The notes under the pieces are model-generated. The model made no database searches and was not told where the DNA came from. It saw nothing but the letters and a program-made list of their open reading frames with translations. A program made the position numbers and the translations under genes. Below, in pieces: positions 1 through 9,001 of a DNA stretch of 13,325 nt. The DNA comes from Hymenoscyphus infarciens (lineage: Eukaryota > Ascomycota > Leotiomycetes > Helotiales > Helotiaceae), in the NCBI GenBank assembly GCA_001414345.1, contig LLCB01000664.1, positions 1 through 13,325 of the forward strand. Direction: 5' to 3'. Position 1 is the first letter of the stretch. Each line of letters opens with the position of its first letter.

Positions 1-1195
1 TTAAGATATTAGGTATAGTTTAGTTATAAGTTTAAATAGTAGAAACTTTAGATAGTAGATATTATTAAGTTATAAGTTCTAATAGTAGAACTTAAGATAT
101 AGAATAAGTTCTAATATTAGAACTTAAAATATAAGTTATACTTTAGTAATAAGTTCTAATATTAGAACTTAAGATATAAGTTATACTTTAGTAATAAGTT
201 CTAATATTAGAACTTAAGATATAGGATAAGTTCTAATATTAGAACTTAAAATATAAGTTATACTTATATTATAAGTTCTAATATTAGAACTTAAGATATA
301 GAATAAGTTCTAATATTAGAACTTAAAATATAAGTTATACTTAAGTTATAAGTTCTAGTATTAGAACTTAAAATATAAGTTATACTTTAGTAATAAGTTC
401 TAATATTAGAACTTAAGATATTAGTTATACTTTAGTAATAAGTTCTAATATTAGAACTTAAGATATTAGTTATACTTTAGTAATAAGTTCTAATATTAGA
501 ACTTAAGATATAAGTTATAATTTAGTAATAAGTTCTAATATTAGAACTTAAGATATAAGTTATAGTTTAGTAATAACTTCTAATATTAGAACTTAAGATA
601 TTAGGTATAGTTTAGTTATAAGTTTAAATAGTAGAAACTTTAGATAGTAGATATTATTAAGTTATAAGTTCTAATAGTAGAACTTAAGATATAGAATAAG
701 TTCTAATATTAGAACTTAAGATATAGAATAACTTTAAGTTATAAGTTCTAATATTAGAACTTAAGATATAGAATAAGTTTAAGTTATAAGTTCTAATATT
801 AGAACTTAAAATATAAGTTATACTTTAGTAATAAGTTCTAATATTAGAACTTAAGATATTAGTTATACTTTAGTAATAAGTTCTAATATTAGAACTTAAG
901 ATATTAGTTATACTTTAGTAATAAGTTCTAATATTAGGACTTAAGATATAAGTTATACTTTAGTAATAAGTTCTAATATTAGAACTTAAGATATAAGTTA
1001 TACTTTAGTAATAAGTTCTAATATTAGAACTTAAGATATAGAATAAGTTCTAATTTTAGAACTTAAATTATTAGTTATACTTTAGTAATAAGTTCTAATA
1101 TTAGACCTTAAAATATTAGGTATAGTTTAGTTATAAGTTTAAATAGTAGATATAGTTAACTTATAAGTTCTAATAGTAGAACTTAAGAAATTATA
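1..1195. repeat. Higher-order repeat within the left satellite
   Basis: A distinctive spacer starting TTAGGTATAGTTTAGTTATA and containing AAATAGTAGAAACTTTAG recurs at about 1, 593 and 1108. Bases 1-127 and 593-719 appear identical over the whole stretch; the third copy from 1108 is similar but shortened and diverged (it lacks part of the AAACTTTAGATAGTAG segment). Higher-order periods are therefore about 592 and 515 bp. The identity of the first two copies points to recent amplification or homogenisation, although saturating RIP could also make copies converge. Confidence 0.85.
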
Positions 1196-1255
1196 TATAG
1201 TTAAGTTATAAGTTCTAATATTAGAACTAGATATAGAATAAGTAAAGTTTAGAAT
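1..1255. repeat. Left palindromic satellite, 45-bp and 32-bp units
   Basis: Tandem array whose core is the perfect 20-bp palindrome AAGTTCTAATATTAGAACTT. I count about 17 perfect copies and roughly eight with one or two changes (for example TAATAGTAG, CTAGTATTAG, TTAGGACTT). Two spacings alternate: a 45-bp unit (palindrome plus a spacer containing TATAAGTTATACTTTAGTA) and a 32-bp unit with the short spacer AAGATATAGAAT. Between 365 and 590 the period is exactly 45 bp (365, 410, 455, 500, 545, 590); 32-bp steps occur for example at 211-243 and 288-320. The array enters from the left window edge and frays out after about 1210. No coding frame is supported in it. Location in heterochromatin is inferred; centromeric or subtelomeric position cannot be decided here. 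Confidence 0.95.
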
Positions 1256-1264
1256 TAGTTTTAG

Positions 1265-1890
1265 TTCTAGAATTTTAAAGATTCTTATCAATTTTAAGTC
1301 TTATTTAGTTAAACAGATTCATTTTTTAAAATATATATATTAACGTTTATATTTCTATCTTATCTAGAAATATAAAACTCTTACTATTAAAACGTAGAAT
1401 AATAGTAGAATTAATATACTCTATCTTACTACTAACCTCCTAACTACCTAATTCTACTTCTATCTTAGTACTTTTATTCCCCTCTTCTAGTATAGATAAC
1501 TTATAAATACTAAGATAGTCCTCTAGTTTAATCGAGGGCCTTAATAAGAGATTAGACAAACGCTTTATATTAGGAATCGATAATGCTTTAGATGCTAGAT
1601 TTAATAATATATTAGGTAAGATATTTATTAGTAGATTAGATAAGGCATTTAGTAATAGATAAGATATAAGATTAAGTAATAGATATAATATTTTAAAATC
1701 TAGTTTAAACACTTTATAATAAAAAGTAGTTATATTATCTCTATTATCTATTAAGAAATCTTATAGAATTATTAATATAAGTTCCTTTCTAGTAGCTAGT
1801 ATTAATAAGACTTACTAGTAGTCTTTAGTCTAAAAGTCTCTTAACTAGTAGTTATCTCTCTAACACTATCCTATCTAGTAGTCTTATTAA
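1265..1890 (-). pseudogene. Unidentified RIP-damaged coding relic, minus strand
   Basis: On the minus strand, one frame is free of stops from about 1755 down to a TAG at 1442-1440. That is about 105 codons, the longest such run in the window, in DNA where a stop is expected about every 12 codons. Past that TAG (a possible former CAG), the frame runs 30 more codons to a TAA at 1349-1347. The first usable start-like codon inside the run is GTG at 1712, which is not a normal fungal start, so I do not regard this as an intact gene. The predicted peptide has a Leu/Asn-rich stretch of repeated NLL/NIL-type motifs (about 1690-1580) followed by a more hydrophilic, Glu/Lys/Ser-containing part. The upstream extension towards 1890 has many TAG/TAA codons next to GAC and AGA. 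I do not recognise the family; a chance low-complexity frame is the main alternative. The end near 1265-1335 keeps several CpA dinucleotides. Confidence 0.35.
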
Positions 1891-4520
1891 GTAGATATAT
1901 TTATAACTTATTATACTAGAGGGTTAATAGTACTATCTTAATCTAGTATAAGCTATACCTAAGTAGAAGGATCCTATTCTATAACTATTCTATTAACTTA
2001 TAATAACTCTTATTACTTTATTACTATTAATTTTATCTTAATAAAATTATTAATCTTCTTTCTATATAATTATTAAAATTCCTTTTATAGAAGACAAGGC
2101 CCCTCTCTTATAACCCCTAATCTAAGCTCTTAGAATAGTTCTTAGATCTTTTCTTAATTCGTACTTCTATCTTTCCTAAAAATATTATATCTTTATATAT
2201 ATAAAAGAATCTAGTACTATAACTTTAATAGAATAGAATAGTAAGGTAAACGTAAAATCTCTACCTATAATATACTATAAACTTTAAGTAATTCTTTATA
2301 AAGTATATAGACTTTATTATAATAAGCGTTAGAATTAGTTCTATACTATACTCTTATCTATTTAACTATTCTTTTAATCTATTATTTAATATATTTATAG
2401 AAATTCGTATTAATTAATACTTTTACTTAATTATAATAATTTCGATTTCTTAGGGCTTAGTTTTAACCACTATATTTTCTTCTTTAGAAGCTAAACCTCT
2501 ATTCTTACTTTTAGAGTAATACATAGCTATTATAACTCTAGAGCATGTTAGTATTTTTATCTAGGCTATAGAGTATACTAAAGAATAATAGTTAAAAAGA
2601 AGCTAGTATATCTATTATAAGTTATAATATACTTAGATATAGGATATTAAGGGCGGTTATAAGTATACTAAATTAAGGATAAATGTTTACTATCTACTTA
2701 TATATCTAAGGCGTATACTAGAATAGTAAGTGTTTTATAGATATAGAAGATAGTAAATAAGATATATTCCTATTAGTTAGTTAATTAGTAATTAGGTAGG
2801 TATTAGATAAGAGAGAGAGTGCCTAGTATCTAGAGAGATTACTTATAAGGTATCTAGAGTATCTAGAGTATCTAGAGAATAGAATATACTATACTAGTAG
2901 TATTAATAAAAGGGAGTTTTAATTACCTTCCTAGCTAGTTCTTAAGAGAGAGGGTTAGAGTATATAGATTACTTTAACTAATCACTCTCTTACATTTTAC
3001 TTAATCAAGGCTCTTATTAGATTTTAGTAGGTAAATGATATTAAAAAGTAATAATAATCTACTAGAGTAAAAGGCTTATAATTTAATAAAGCTTAGACTT
3101 TTTAAAGTAATTAAAATCGTTTATTAATTAAGTTTATAAATAAGTAATTAGTAAACTATTATATTAAGAGTACTATTAATATAGAATATATTATAGAAAA
3201 GAGAAAGTTAGAGAATTCTAAACTATTTTAAAAAACTAGATAAATAAAAGAAGAACTCTAAGAATATATTATTAGAGAGTTAGAGTTCTATTTTTATAAA
3301 ATATCTATATAATACTCTAAATAATAAGAAAAAGTAATAACTAAGAGATAAAAGTAGATATAAGTTTATTAAGATTTATAAAAAGAAACTTAGTATAAAA
3401 TATTCTAAAGTTTATAATTTCTTAGAATATAAAGAAAAATTAGAAAAATAGTACTAGTATATAAATAAATAATAAAAATAAATACTTTATAAGAGTATTT
3501 ATACTCTTTATAAATAATTTAATAAAAAAGATATAAAGAAAATTAATCTACTTACTAAGAAATTAAAATTTAGGTTTCTATTCTTAAATAATATTACTAT
3601 AAAATAATATACTATTTTACTAATAAGAGAGTTAATTTATAACATCGAGATATAACCAAGTATACTAGTTCTTAGAGAGATAAGGATTTTAAGAATAGAT
3701 ATAAGAAGATAAGCTTAGAACTAATATTTTTTTTAACTCTTATAAAGACTAGATAGTAATTAGTAGAGAATATATATATCTTTTTCTATTTCTAATAAAT
3801 CTAAGCTAAATATACTAATCTTATTATAGTAGGTTCTTATTAGTATAAAATTTTATCTCTTAATTAGTTATTTTAATACTAGATTTATTAGAGAGACTAA
3901 GTTAAAGCTAGATAAAAGACTATCTAATATCTAAAGCTTATTAAATATAAACTAATATAGATATACGTCTTCTTAAAAGCTTTAATAAAATTAGTCTAAA
4001 GTAGTATTAATAGCTTCTATAAGCTAATAAGTAGCTTATAATACTTAGTCTTTTATAAATTAAGATTATATATAAAAGTAGTTTATATAATAATAGTTTT
4101 AGAATATTATAATAAAAAGAAAACTATTAATAGTTAAATAAGAGCGAGAATATATAAAGAACTAAGTACTATATTATAGAGTATTTTTTTTATAAGTTAG
4201 AATAAGAAAAAAGAGTAGTTAATATAATAGAATATTCTTATATTACTTATAACTATAAATAAACTATATAAGACTACTTTTAGATATTACACTTTTATAT
4301 AAGTAATAGAATAGTATTTATCTAATAAATTATAATTATCTTATAATATATTATAAAATATATTTATCTTATAATAAATATATATATATATTTTAAGATA
4401 TTTTTATTAACTAGAAGATTCTTATTTTATATTTATAGAATAAATTAATAGATCTAAAAAGAAAAGTAGAAAAAGGTTTATATAAATTTAAAAAGAGATA
4501 AAAGTATTTTATAAAATAAA
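1890..4520. other. AT-rich degenerate tract, no recognisable gene
   Basis: About 2.6 kb of RIP-type sequence. All six frames are broken by TAA/TAG at short intervals. Some stretches look coding-like when those stops are ignored, on the minus strand about 2850-1900 (same frame as the relic at 1265-1890) and on the plus strand about 2700-3300 and 3900-4150. I find no conserved motif of reverse transcriptase, integrase, transposase or helicase, and in this composition any frame shows only TAA/TAG stops, so this is weak evidence. No terminal repeats were found at 1260 and 4520. It probably consists of old mobile-element debris lying between two parts of the left satellite; this is an inference. 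Confidence 0.6.
2851..2877. repeat. 9-bp tandem repeat TATCTAGAG x3
   Basis: Three exact head-to-tail copies of TATCTAGAG at 2851, 2860 and 2869, with a further related TATCTAGAG at about 2827. It is a simple microsatellite-like expansion; its unit is a multiple of three, so it would not shift a reading frame. Confidence 0.9.
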
Positions 4521-4521
4521 T

Positions 4522-4702
4522 AACTTAAGTATAGCTAATACTTTAAATTCTAATATTAGAACTTATTCTATATTATAAATTCTAATATAACCTACTTTTA
4601 CTTTAAGTTCTAATATTAATATTAAAACTTATAATTTTAGTATAACTTAGACTTTAGATTCTAATATTAGAAACTATTTATAATTTAAGTTCTAATACTA
4701 GG
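4522..4702. repeat. Decayed outlier of the left satellite
   Basis: About 180 bp carry at least five degenerate copies of the left-satellite palindrome: TTCTAATATTAGAACTT at 4548-4564, then AAATTCTAATATAACC, AAGTTCTAATATTAATATT, GATTCTAATATTAGAAAC and AAGTTCTAATACTAGG (4687-4702). The sequence before the first copy (CTTAAGTATAGCTAATACTT) resembles the long-unit spacer. Copies are more diverged than those at 1-1255. This suggests one ancestral array split by later insertions, with the transposon at 4778 landing just beyond it. Confidence 0.8.
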
Positions 4703-4777
4703 TAAATATTTTAGAGAATATATTATAAGATAAGTATATAGATACTTAATTACTTATAAAAATAAAATCTACTCTTA

Positions 4778-4852
4778 ATAGCTAGTTTCTCTTCTTCTAC
4801 GCTTTTGCTTAGAGTTAGTAAAAACAAGTATAAGTTAGAAGTAAGTATAAGA
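4778..4852 (+). repeat. Left terminal inverted repeat of the pogo-type element
   Basis: Pairs with 7163-7237 in reverse complement. It starts ATAGCTAGTT right after TA and contains two internal copies of AAGTATAAG-like sequence (about 4826 and 4844) separated by TTAGAAGT. It keeps CpA/TpG and CpG that the right end has lost (TACGC versus TATAC, TTGCTT versus TTACTT), so it is the less mutated end. The paired inner repeats are candidate transposase-binding sites by analogy with Tc1-like elements. Confidence 0.93.
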
Positions 4853-5069
4853 ACTTATAGATTAGTACTCTACTTAAAAATATATACTATAGTATATAAA
4901 CTATCTTAGTTACTTTATTATAACTATTACTAGTAACTATAATATTACCTCTTTTAGTATATAATATAATATAAGATTCTAAAGCTTTATTCTACCTCTT
5001 AATACTATTCTAGTAGAAGATATATACTTATTACTTCTACTATTACTACTTAAATTACTCTCTACTAAT

Positions 5070-7139
5070 ATATAAATAAGAGAGAAGTACTTAAAGGACT
5101 TATATAAAGTAATAGAGTAAGTAAAAAGTAAAAGTAAGAAAGAGTCTTCTTATATAGCTATAAGAATAAATTAGGTAAATAAGAAGTTAGTTTAAAGTAT
5201 ACTAGACTAGAAGAAGAAGAAGGCTTATAATAAAAATAGTAAATATAATACTTATAATAGTAATAATAAAGTATTAAATAAGGTCTAAGAAGAAGTTATA
5301 CGTTAGTACTATTATAAGTAGTAAGAATAAGGACTTAGAGCTACTTATAAAATAGTCTTTACTATAATCAGTTTCCTAAAAAAGGCTTAAAGTTCTTTAT
5401 AAGAGCCTTTATTATAGAGCTAGTTTATAAAGTAGCTAAAGTAGAACTATAACCTCTATAAAATTAAATTAAAACCTATTATATATAAGAGACTCGAGTT
5501 ATATACTAAGAAGGAGGTAAAGAAGTAGTTTATAGAGTACTAAGAAGAGCTTATAAAGTATAAGATCTAAAAGCCTAAGTATATTCTTAATATAGACGAG
5601 TTAGGCGTATAAGTAGGCTATATAAGAAGTAAGTAGGTTATTATACCTTTATAAGTTAAAGAGATATATATAATAAGTCTTAAGAATTAGAAGTTAGTAA
5701 CTATAATAGAGACTATCTTAGTAGATAAGAAGTATATACTAGCTCTCTTTATTATTATACTAAGAAAGAAGATTATAAAGAACTAGATATTAGTAAACTT
5801 AAAAGGTAAAAAGATAGTAGATTATTCTCTTATAAGATATATTAATAATAAGATTATAATAAGGTATCTTAATTATCTTATTAAAGAAACTAGAGTATTA
5901 AAAGACTTACTTTAGAAGATTCTTCTTCTTAATAGCTATAAATCTTACTAAATCTCTAAGTTTTAGACTAAAGTATATAAGTATTATATTAAGGTTTTTT
6001 ACTTCTCTTCTTATCTTACTTATATTCTTTAACCTTTTAATATAGAAGTCTTTAAGCTATAGAAATATTACTATAAGTAAGTTATTATTACTACTCTTTA
6101 CTCTCTTAACTTTAAGTACTTAGTTACTTTATTCTTCTATAACTTAACCTAGATCTATAAATAGACTATAAAGCTTTATATAATTATTAACTTCTTTAGA
6201 AATATAGGAATATATCTCTCTTTATAAAAAGTAGTAAAGAAGAAGATATAGTTATATAATAAAAAGAAGTACTTAGTAAATAAAATAAATATTAATAATA
6301 AGATTACTCTCTCTCCTTTCCTACTTACTTAATCTATTAAAATATAGAGTACTACTATTAAAGTATAAGCTCTTAGTTCTTATAATCCTACTTAGTTTTC
6401 TAATTCTTTAATAGAGCTCTTTAAGAATATAATAAAGTAAGTAAGCGTTAATCTATAAAAATCCTACTTTATTATAGTTTTATATTATATCTTATAAGAG
6501 AAGATATATAAAAATATAAAGTATAAGAAGAGCTTAAAAAGAAGTATTTATAAGAGTAAGGTAATTATTATATAAGACGTATATAAAAGGAAGGTTTACC
6601 TTATAATAGAGAAGAAGAATAAGGCTTTTAAGAAAGTAAAGAAGGACCTTATTTAAGCTATTACTAAAGTAAAGAAGAGACTTCTTACTTATAATATATA
6701 AGCTTATAAGAATAAGAGAGCTTATAAGGCTTATATAGTAGAGATAAAGAAGTAGAAGGAGTTTATACCTCTTAAGTTAACTAAACTAATCTACTAGCTA
6801 GATAAAAAGCTTATTATCTTTAAGTAAGCTTCTTTATAAGAAGAGTATTACCTTAGGTTACTTTAAGCTATATAAAAGGCTAAAGTACTTTAAGAAGATC
6901 TTATTTTAGAAGAACTAAGTAGAGAAAAGAAAGAAGTAGTCTTTAATCTTAGTAATATATAAAAGAAGAAGAAGGAGATAATAGAGAGTAAAGATAAGAA
7001 GTCCTTAGATTAAGAGAATATAGCCTCTATTAATTCTATTATAGACTAAGCTAATTTTATTAATTTATTAGATCTAAGATTATATAGGGTTTATATTAAT
7101 TAGATACCTAGATTTAAATAAGAGAGTAATATAAAATAA
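5070..7139 (+). pseudogene. pogo/Fot1-like DDE transposase, RIP-killed
   Basis: One frame of 690 codons holds more than 50 TAA/TAG codons and no TGA that I can see. Read through these, it has the order of fungal pogo transposases: an N-terminal helix-turn-helix region (about residues 15-45), a CENP-B-like DNA-binding part (about 85-160, including EEVIR and the segment ending KYKI), and a DDE_1 catalytic domain (about 170-340). Visible catalytic-domain motifs are NIDELGV (first Asp 176, codon 5595-5597), NRK/QLVTIIET-like near 5690-5715, and LLLNSYKSY for the family's LLxDSHxSH. SSYLTYIL-PFNIEVF stands for the family's PxHLTHxLQPLDVxVF. The second and third catalytic Asp (288 at 5931, 324 at 6039) now read Asn. 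They lie 35 residues apart, the DD35D spacing of Fot1. After about 400 comes a long Lys/Glu-rich tail, probably coiled coil, making it longer than most Fot1 transposases. The start is inferred: ATA at 5070, presumed former ATG. The stop could be 7119-7121 or 7137-7139. Confidence 0.92.
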
Positions 7140-7162
7140 AGTACTAGTAAAATTATATAGAC

Positions 7163-7237
7163 TCTTATACTTACTTCTAACTTATACTTACTTCTACTAA
7201 CTTTAAGTAAAAGTATAGAAGAAGGAGAACTAGCTAT
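7163..7237 (-). repeat. Right terminal inverted repeat of the pogo-type element
   Basis: Reverse complement of 4778-4852, ending AACTAGCTAT before TA (7238-7239). All mismatches with the left end are transitions and no gap is needed. It also carries the doubled CTTATACTT motif (about 7164 and 7181), matching the inner repeats of the left end. Confidence 0.93.
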
Positions 7238-7375
7238 TATAGATGAAAAGTATAGAAAGTAATTTAGTGCTTTTATTTATTATTAATATATATAATAAGC
7301 TATATATACTATTATAAACTCCTCTCTCTTAAATATTATAAACTCCTTCTTAAAAATTACTAAAGAGTAGCTTAA

Positions 7376-8527
7376 TTAAATTCTTAAGAAAGTAAAAAGA
7401 AAATTAAACTTTAAGATTCTATAGAAACAACCCTATATTTATATTATACTACTCTATCTTAAAGACTAAATAATTACTTTTAGATCTATAGATCTTATCT
7501 TAAATAGTAATACTAGGCCTTGTTAGTTTTACTAGATTTTCTTAATCTTATTAATTCTTACTTAGTAAGCCTTATATACTATAACTATCTTATTAAGTCG
7601 GTCTTACTTACTAATAGTAACCTCTATAAATCTTAAAACTCTAACTAAAATATACTTAATAAATAAACTTAGAAGATTAGCTTAGTTCTCCTAGAATAAA
7701 TTCATCTTACTTATTATAACCTTCTCCTTATACAATATATCTAATCTTAGTGCTTTATAAGTATAATTTAAAGTAATATTAATATATAATTTTATTAAAC
7801 GTATAAGTTCTATTTAGTAGTCTAAGAAGCTTATATATTTAGAGGCGAATAACCTAGTACTAAAGTAAGATTAAGAAAAAAGGTTTAATAGAGCGATATT
7901 TCTAGTATCTATATCTATATTAGCGGCGGTATTAAATTTAGAGAAAGAGCTTTAGAATATATTATAACTATCTTTATAATTTAGCTAATAATTAAGGTTA
8001 AATAAGGGCTTTATAGCTAAAGAGAAAGTCTTAGGTAGTATAGGTGTCTATAGAGATAAAAAACGAAGAGAGACTAGTAATATTAGTAAACTATTTATAG
8101 TATTAGTCAGCCTTTATATAAGAGTTATTATTATATTAATATAGGTATTAAAGCCGCTAGATATATAAGCCTTAAAGCTAACTTTATTAAGAGGATTATA
8201 AAGAGTAACAGAGGTAAGAGTATTTAATATATAAGAGAGAGTTTTAAGAGTATTTAATATATAAGAGGTATCTTCTTCTAAAGTAGTATATAACTTTTAT
8301 AGTATTTATTAGGTCTTAAGTTTTATAAAAAAATAAAAGAAAGGTATATAAACCTCTTTCTTAATAAATCGCTTCTATTCTATAAGAGTAATATTAATAT
8401 TATTAGATTAAAGTAATTATTTCTATAGTTTATTATAAAATAACGAGACTTTTCCTTTATAAGCCTAATATTATATAATAAGGCTATATAAATAGTCTTA
8501 ATTAAATACCTAGATACTAATAAACAT
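7376..8527 (-). pseudogene. Unidentified coding-like relic, minus strand
   Basis: A minus-strand frame runs from a surviving ATG (8527-8525) to a TAA at 7378-7376, 384 codons, broken only by TAA/TAG. Its longest stop-free runs are about 54 codons (near 8275-8115) and about 40 codons (near 7800-7680), longer than most frames here allow. The predicted peptide includes a 10-residue direct repeat SYILNTLKTL (from 8267-8215) and the segment FNTAANIDIDTRNIALL near 7940-7890, where GCGGCGG survives. No family is recognised. It lies tail-to-tail with the transposon to its left and divergent from the plus-strand tracts to its right. Since in this composition every frame shows only TAA/TAG stops, coding ancestry is possible, not proven. 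Confidence 0.4.
8215..8267. repeat. 23-bp direct repeat, 30-bp spacing
   Basis: TAAGAGTATTTAATATATAA followed by GAG occurs at 8215-8237 and again at 8245-8267. The 30-bp offset is a multiple of three, so on the minus strand it encodes two copies of a 10-residue unit inside the relic at 7376-8527. Confidence 0.85.
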
Positions 8528-9001
8528 ATAATTATAAAAGAGTAATAATAAAGTAACTATAAGAGAGGAGGAGCCTACTATAATAACAGTTTTTAATACA
8601 AGGCTATACTAAGGCTAACAGGTACCTAACAGAGGACATAAAGCTTAGTTAAGCTAAAGATAGAGAGTTAATAAGTATAGATAACTCCTTAGATATAGTA
8701 TACTAGTTATAACAACTAATTAATTCTAGATATAAGATATGTAGAGGTTATAGTAGAAATAGTAGAGGTAAAGAAGGATATAGACTAGAAGGCTTATACC
8801 TTGCCTATATTATATAACTAGACGAGCCGTCGTTATTAATAACCCTTACTCCTACTACTTAGCTCTTATTATCTTATTATATTATATCTATAAGTCTTAT
8901 TACTACTTATAAAGCTATACTAGGTCTATACTTTTTACTAACCTTATAGTTGTTTTACTATTATACTATTATCTTACTAGAGTTATACTAATATAAATTT
9001 T
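8528..9001. other. Intergenic-like stretch with partly RIP-spared patch
   Basis: No gene is supported. The part 8580-8660 is unusual for keeping several CpA dinucleotides close together (AACAG, TACAAGG, AACAGG, AACAGAGG, GACATA), while neighbouring rows have none or one. It lies between the divergent coding-like tracts at 7376-8527 (minus) and 9002 onward (plus), so it may once have been a shared promoter region; that is inference only. From about 8750 to 9001 a plus-strand frame in phase with the next tract exists but is dense in stops. Confidence 0.45.

Larger units (their letters stand above)
4778..7237 (+). mobile_element. pogo/Fot1-type DNA transposon, full length, RIP-inactivated
   Basis: Class II element of 2460 bp, flanked on both sides by TA (4776-4777 and 7238-7239), the target duplication of Tc1/mariner/pogo elements. 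The ends are 77-bp inverted repeats starting ATAGCTAGTT. They align without a gap; over the first 75 bases about 10 positions differ and all differences are transitions, as expected from RIP acting on each end. Between them lies one transposase pseudogene in a single frame (5070-7139). Both ends and the whole coding region are present, so this is an intact-length copy killed by point mutation rather than truncation. RIP acts on duplicated DNA, so other copies are likely elsewhere in the genome; that cannot be seen here. Confidence 0.93.

Noticed and set aside
1..1255. Phage or plasmid origin iterons, or bacterial operator arrays, suggested by the palindromes
   Set aside because: The number, higher-order organisation and RIP-type composition fit a eukaryotic satellite, and no replication gene is nearby.
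1440..1712. An intact 90-residue minus-strand protein gene
   Set aside because: It would need a GTG start (CAC at 1710-1712), the open frame simply continues upstream to about 1755, and the peptide is low-complexity Leu/Asn. It is treated as part of a damaged relic, not a functional gene.
2700..3560. DUF3435 (Starship captain) tyrosine recombinase relic on the plus or minus strand
   Set aside because: I compared the translations with remembered family motifs and found no convincing catalytic Arg/His/Tyr signature in order.
1260..4520. LTR retrotransposon or LINE body
   Set aside because: No YxDD-like, integrase or protease motif and no matching terminal repeats were seen, even allowing for RIP changes.
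5340..5450. Frameshifts in the N-terminal half of the transposase
   Set aside because: Alternative frames looked tempting near 5338 and 5369, but the main frame can be followed without a break from 5052 to 7139 and contains the expected EEVIR and KYKI segments, so no shift is needed.
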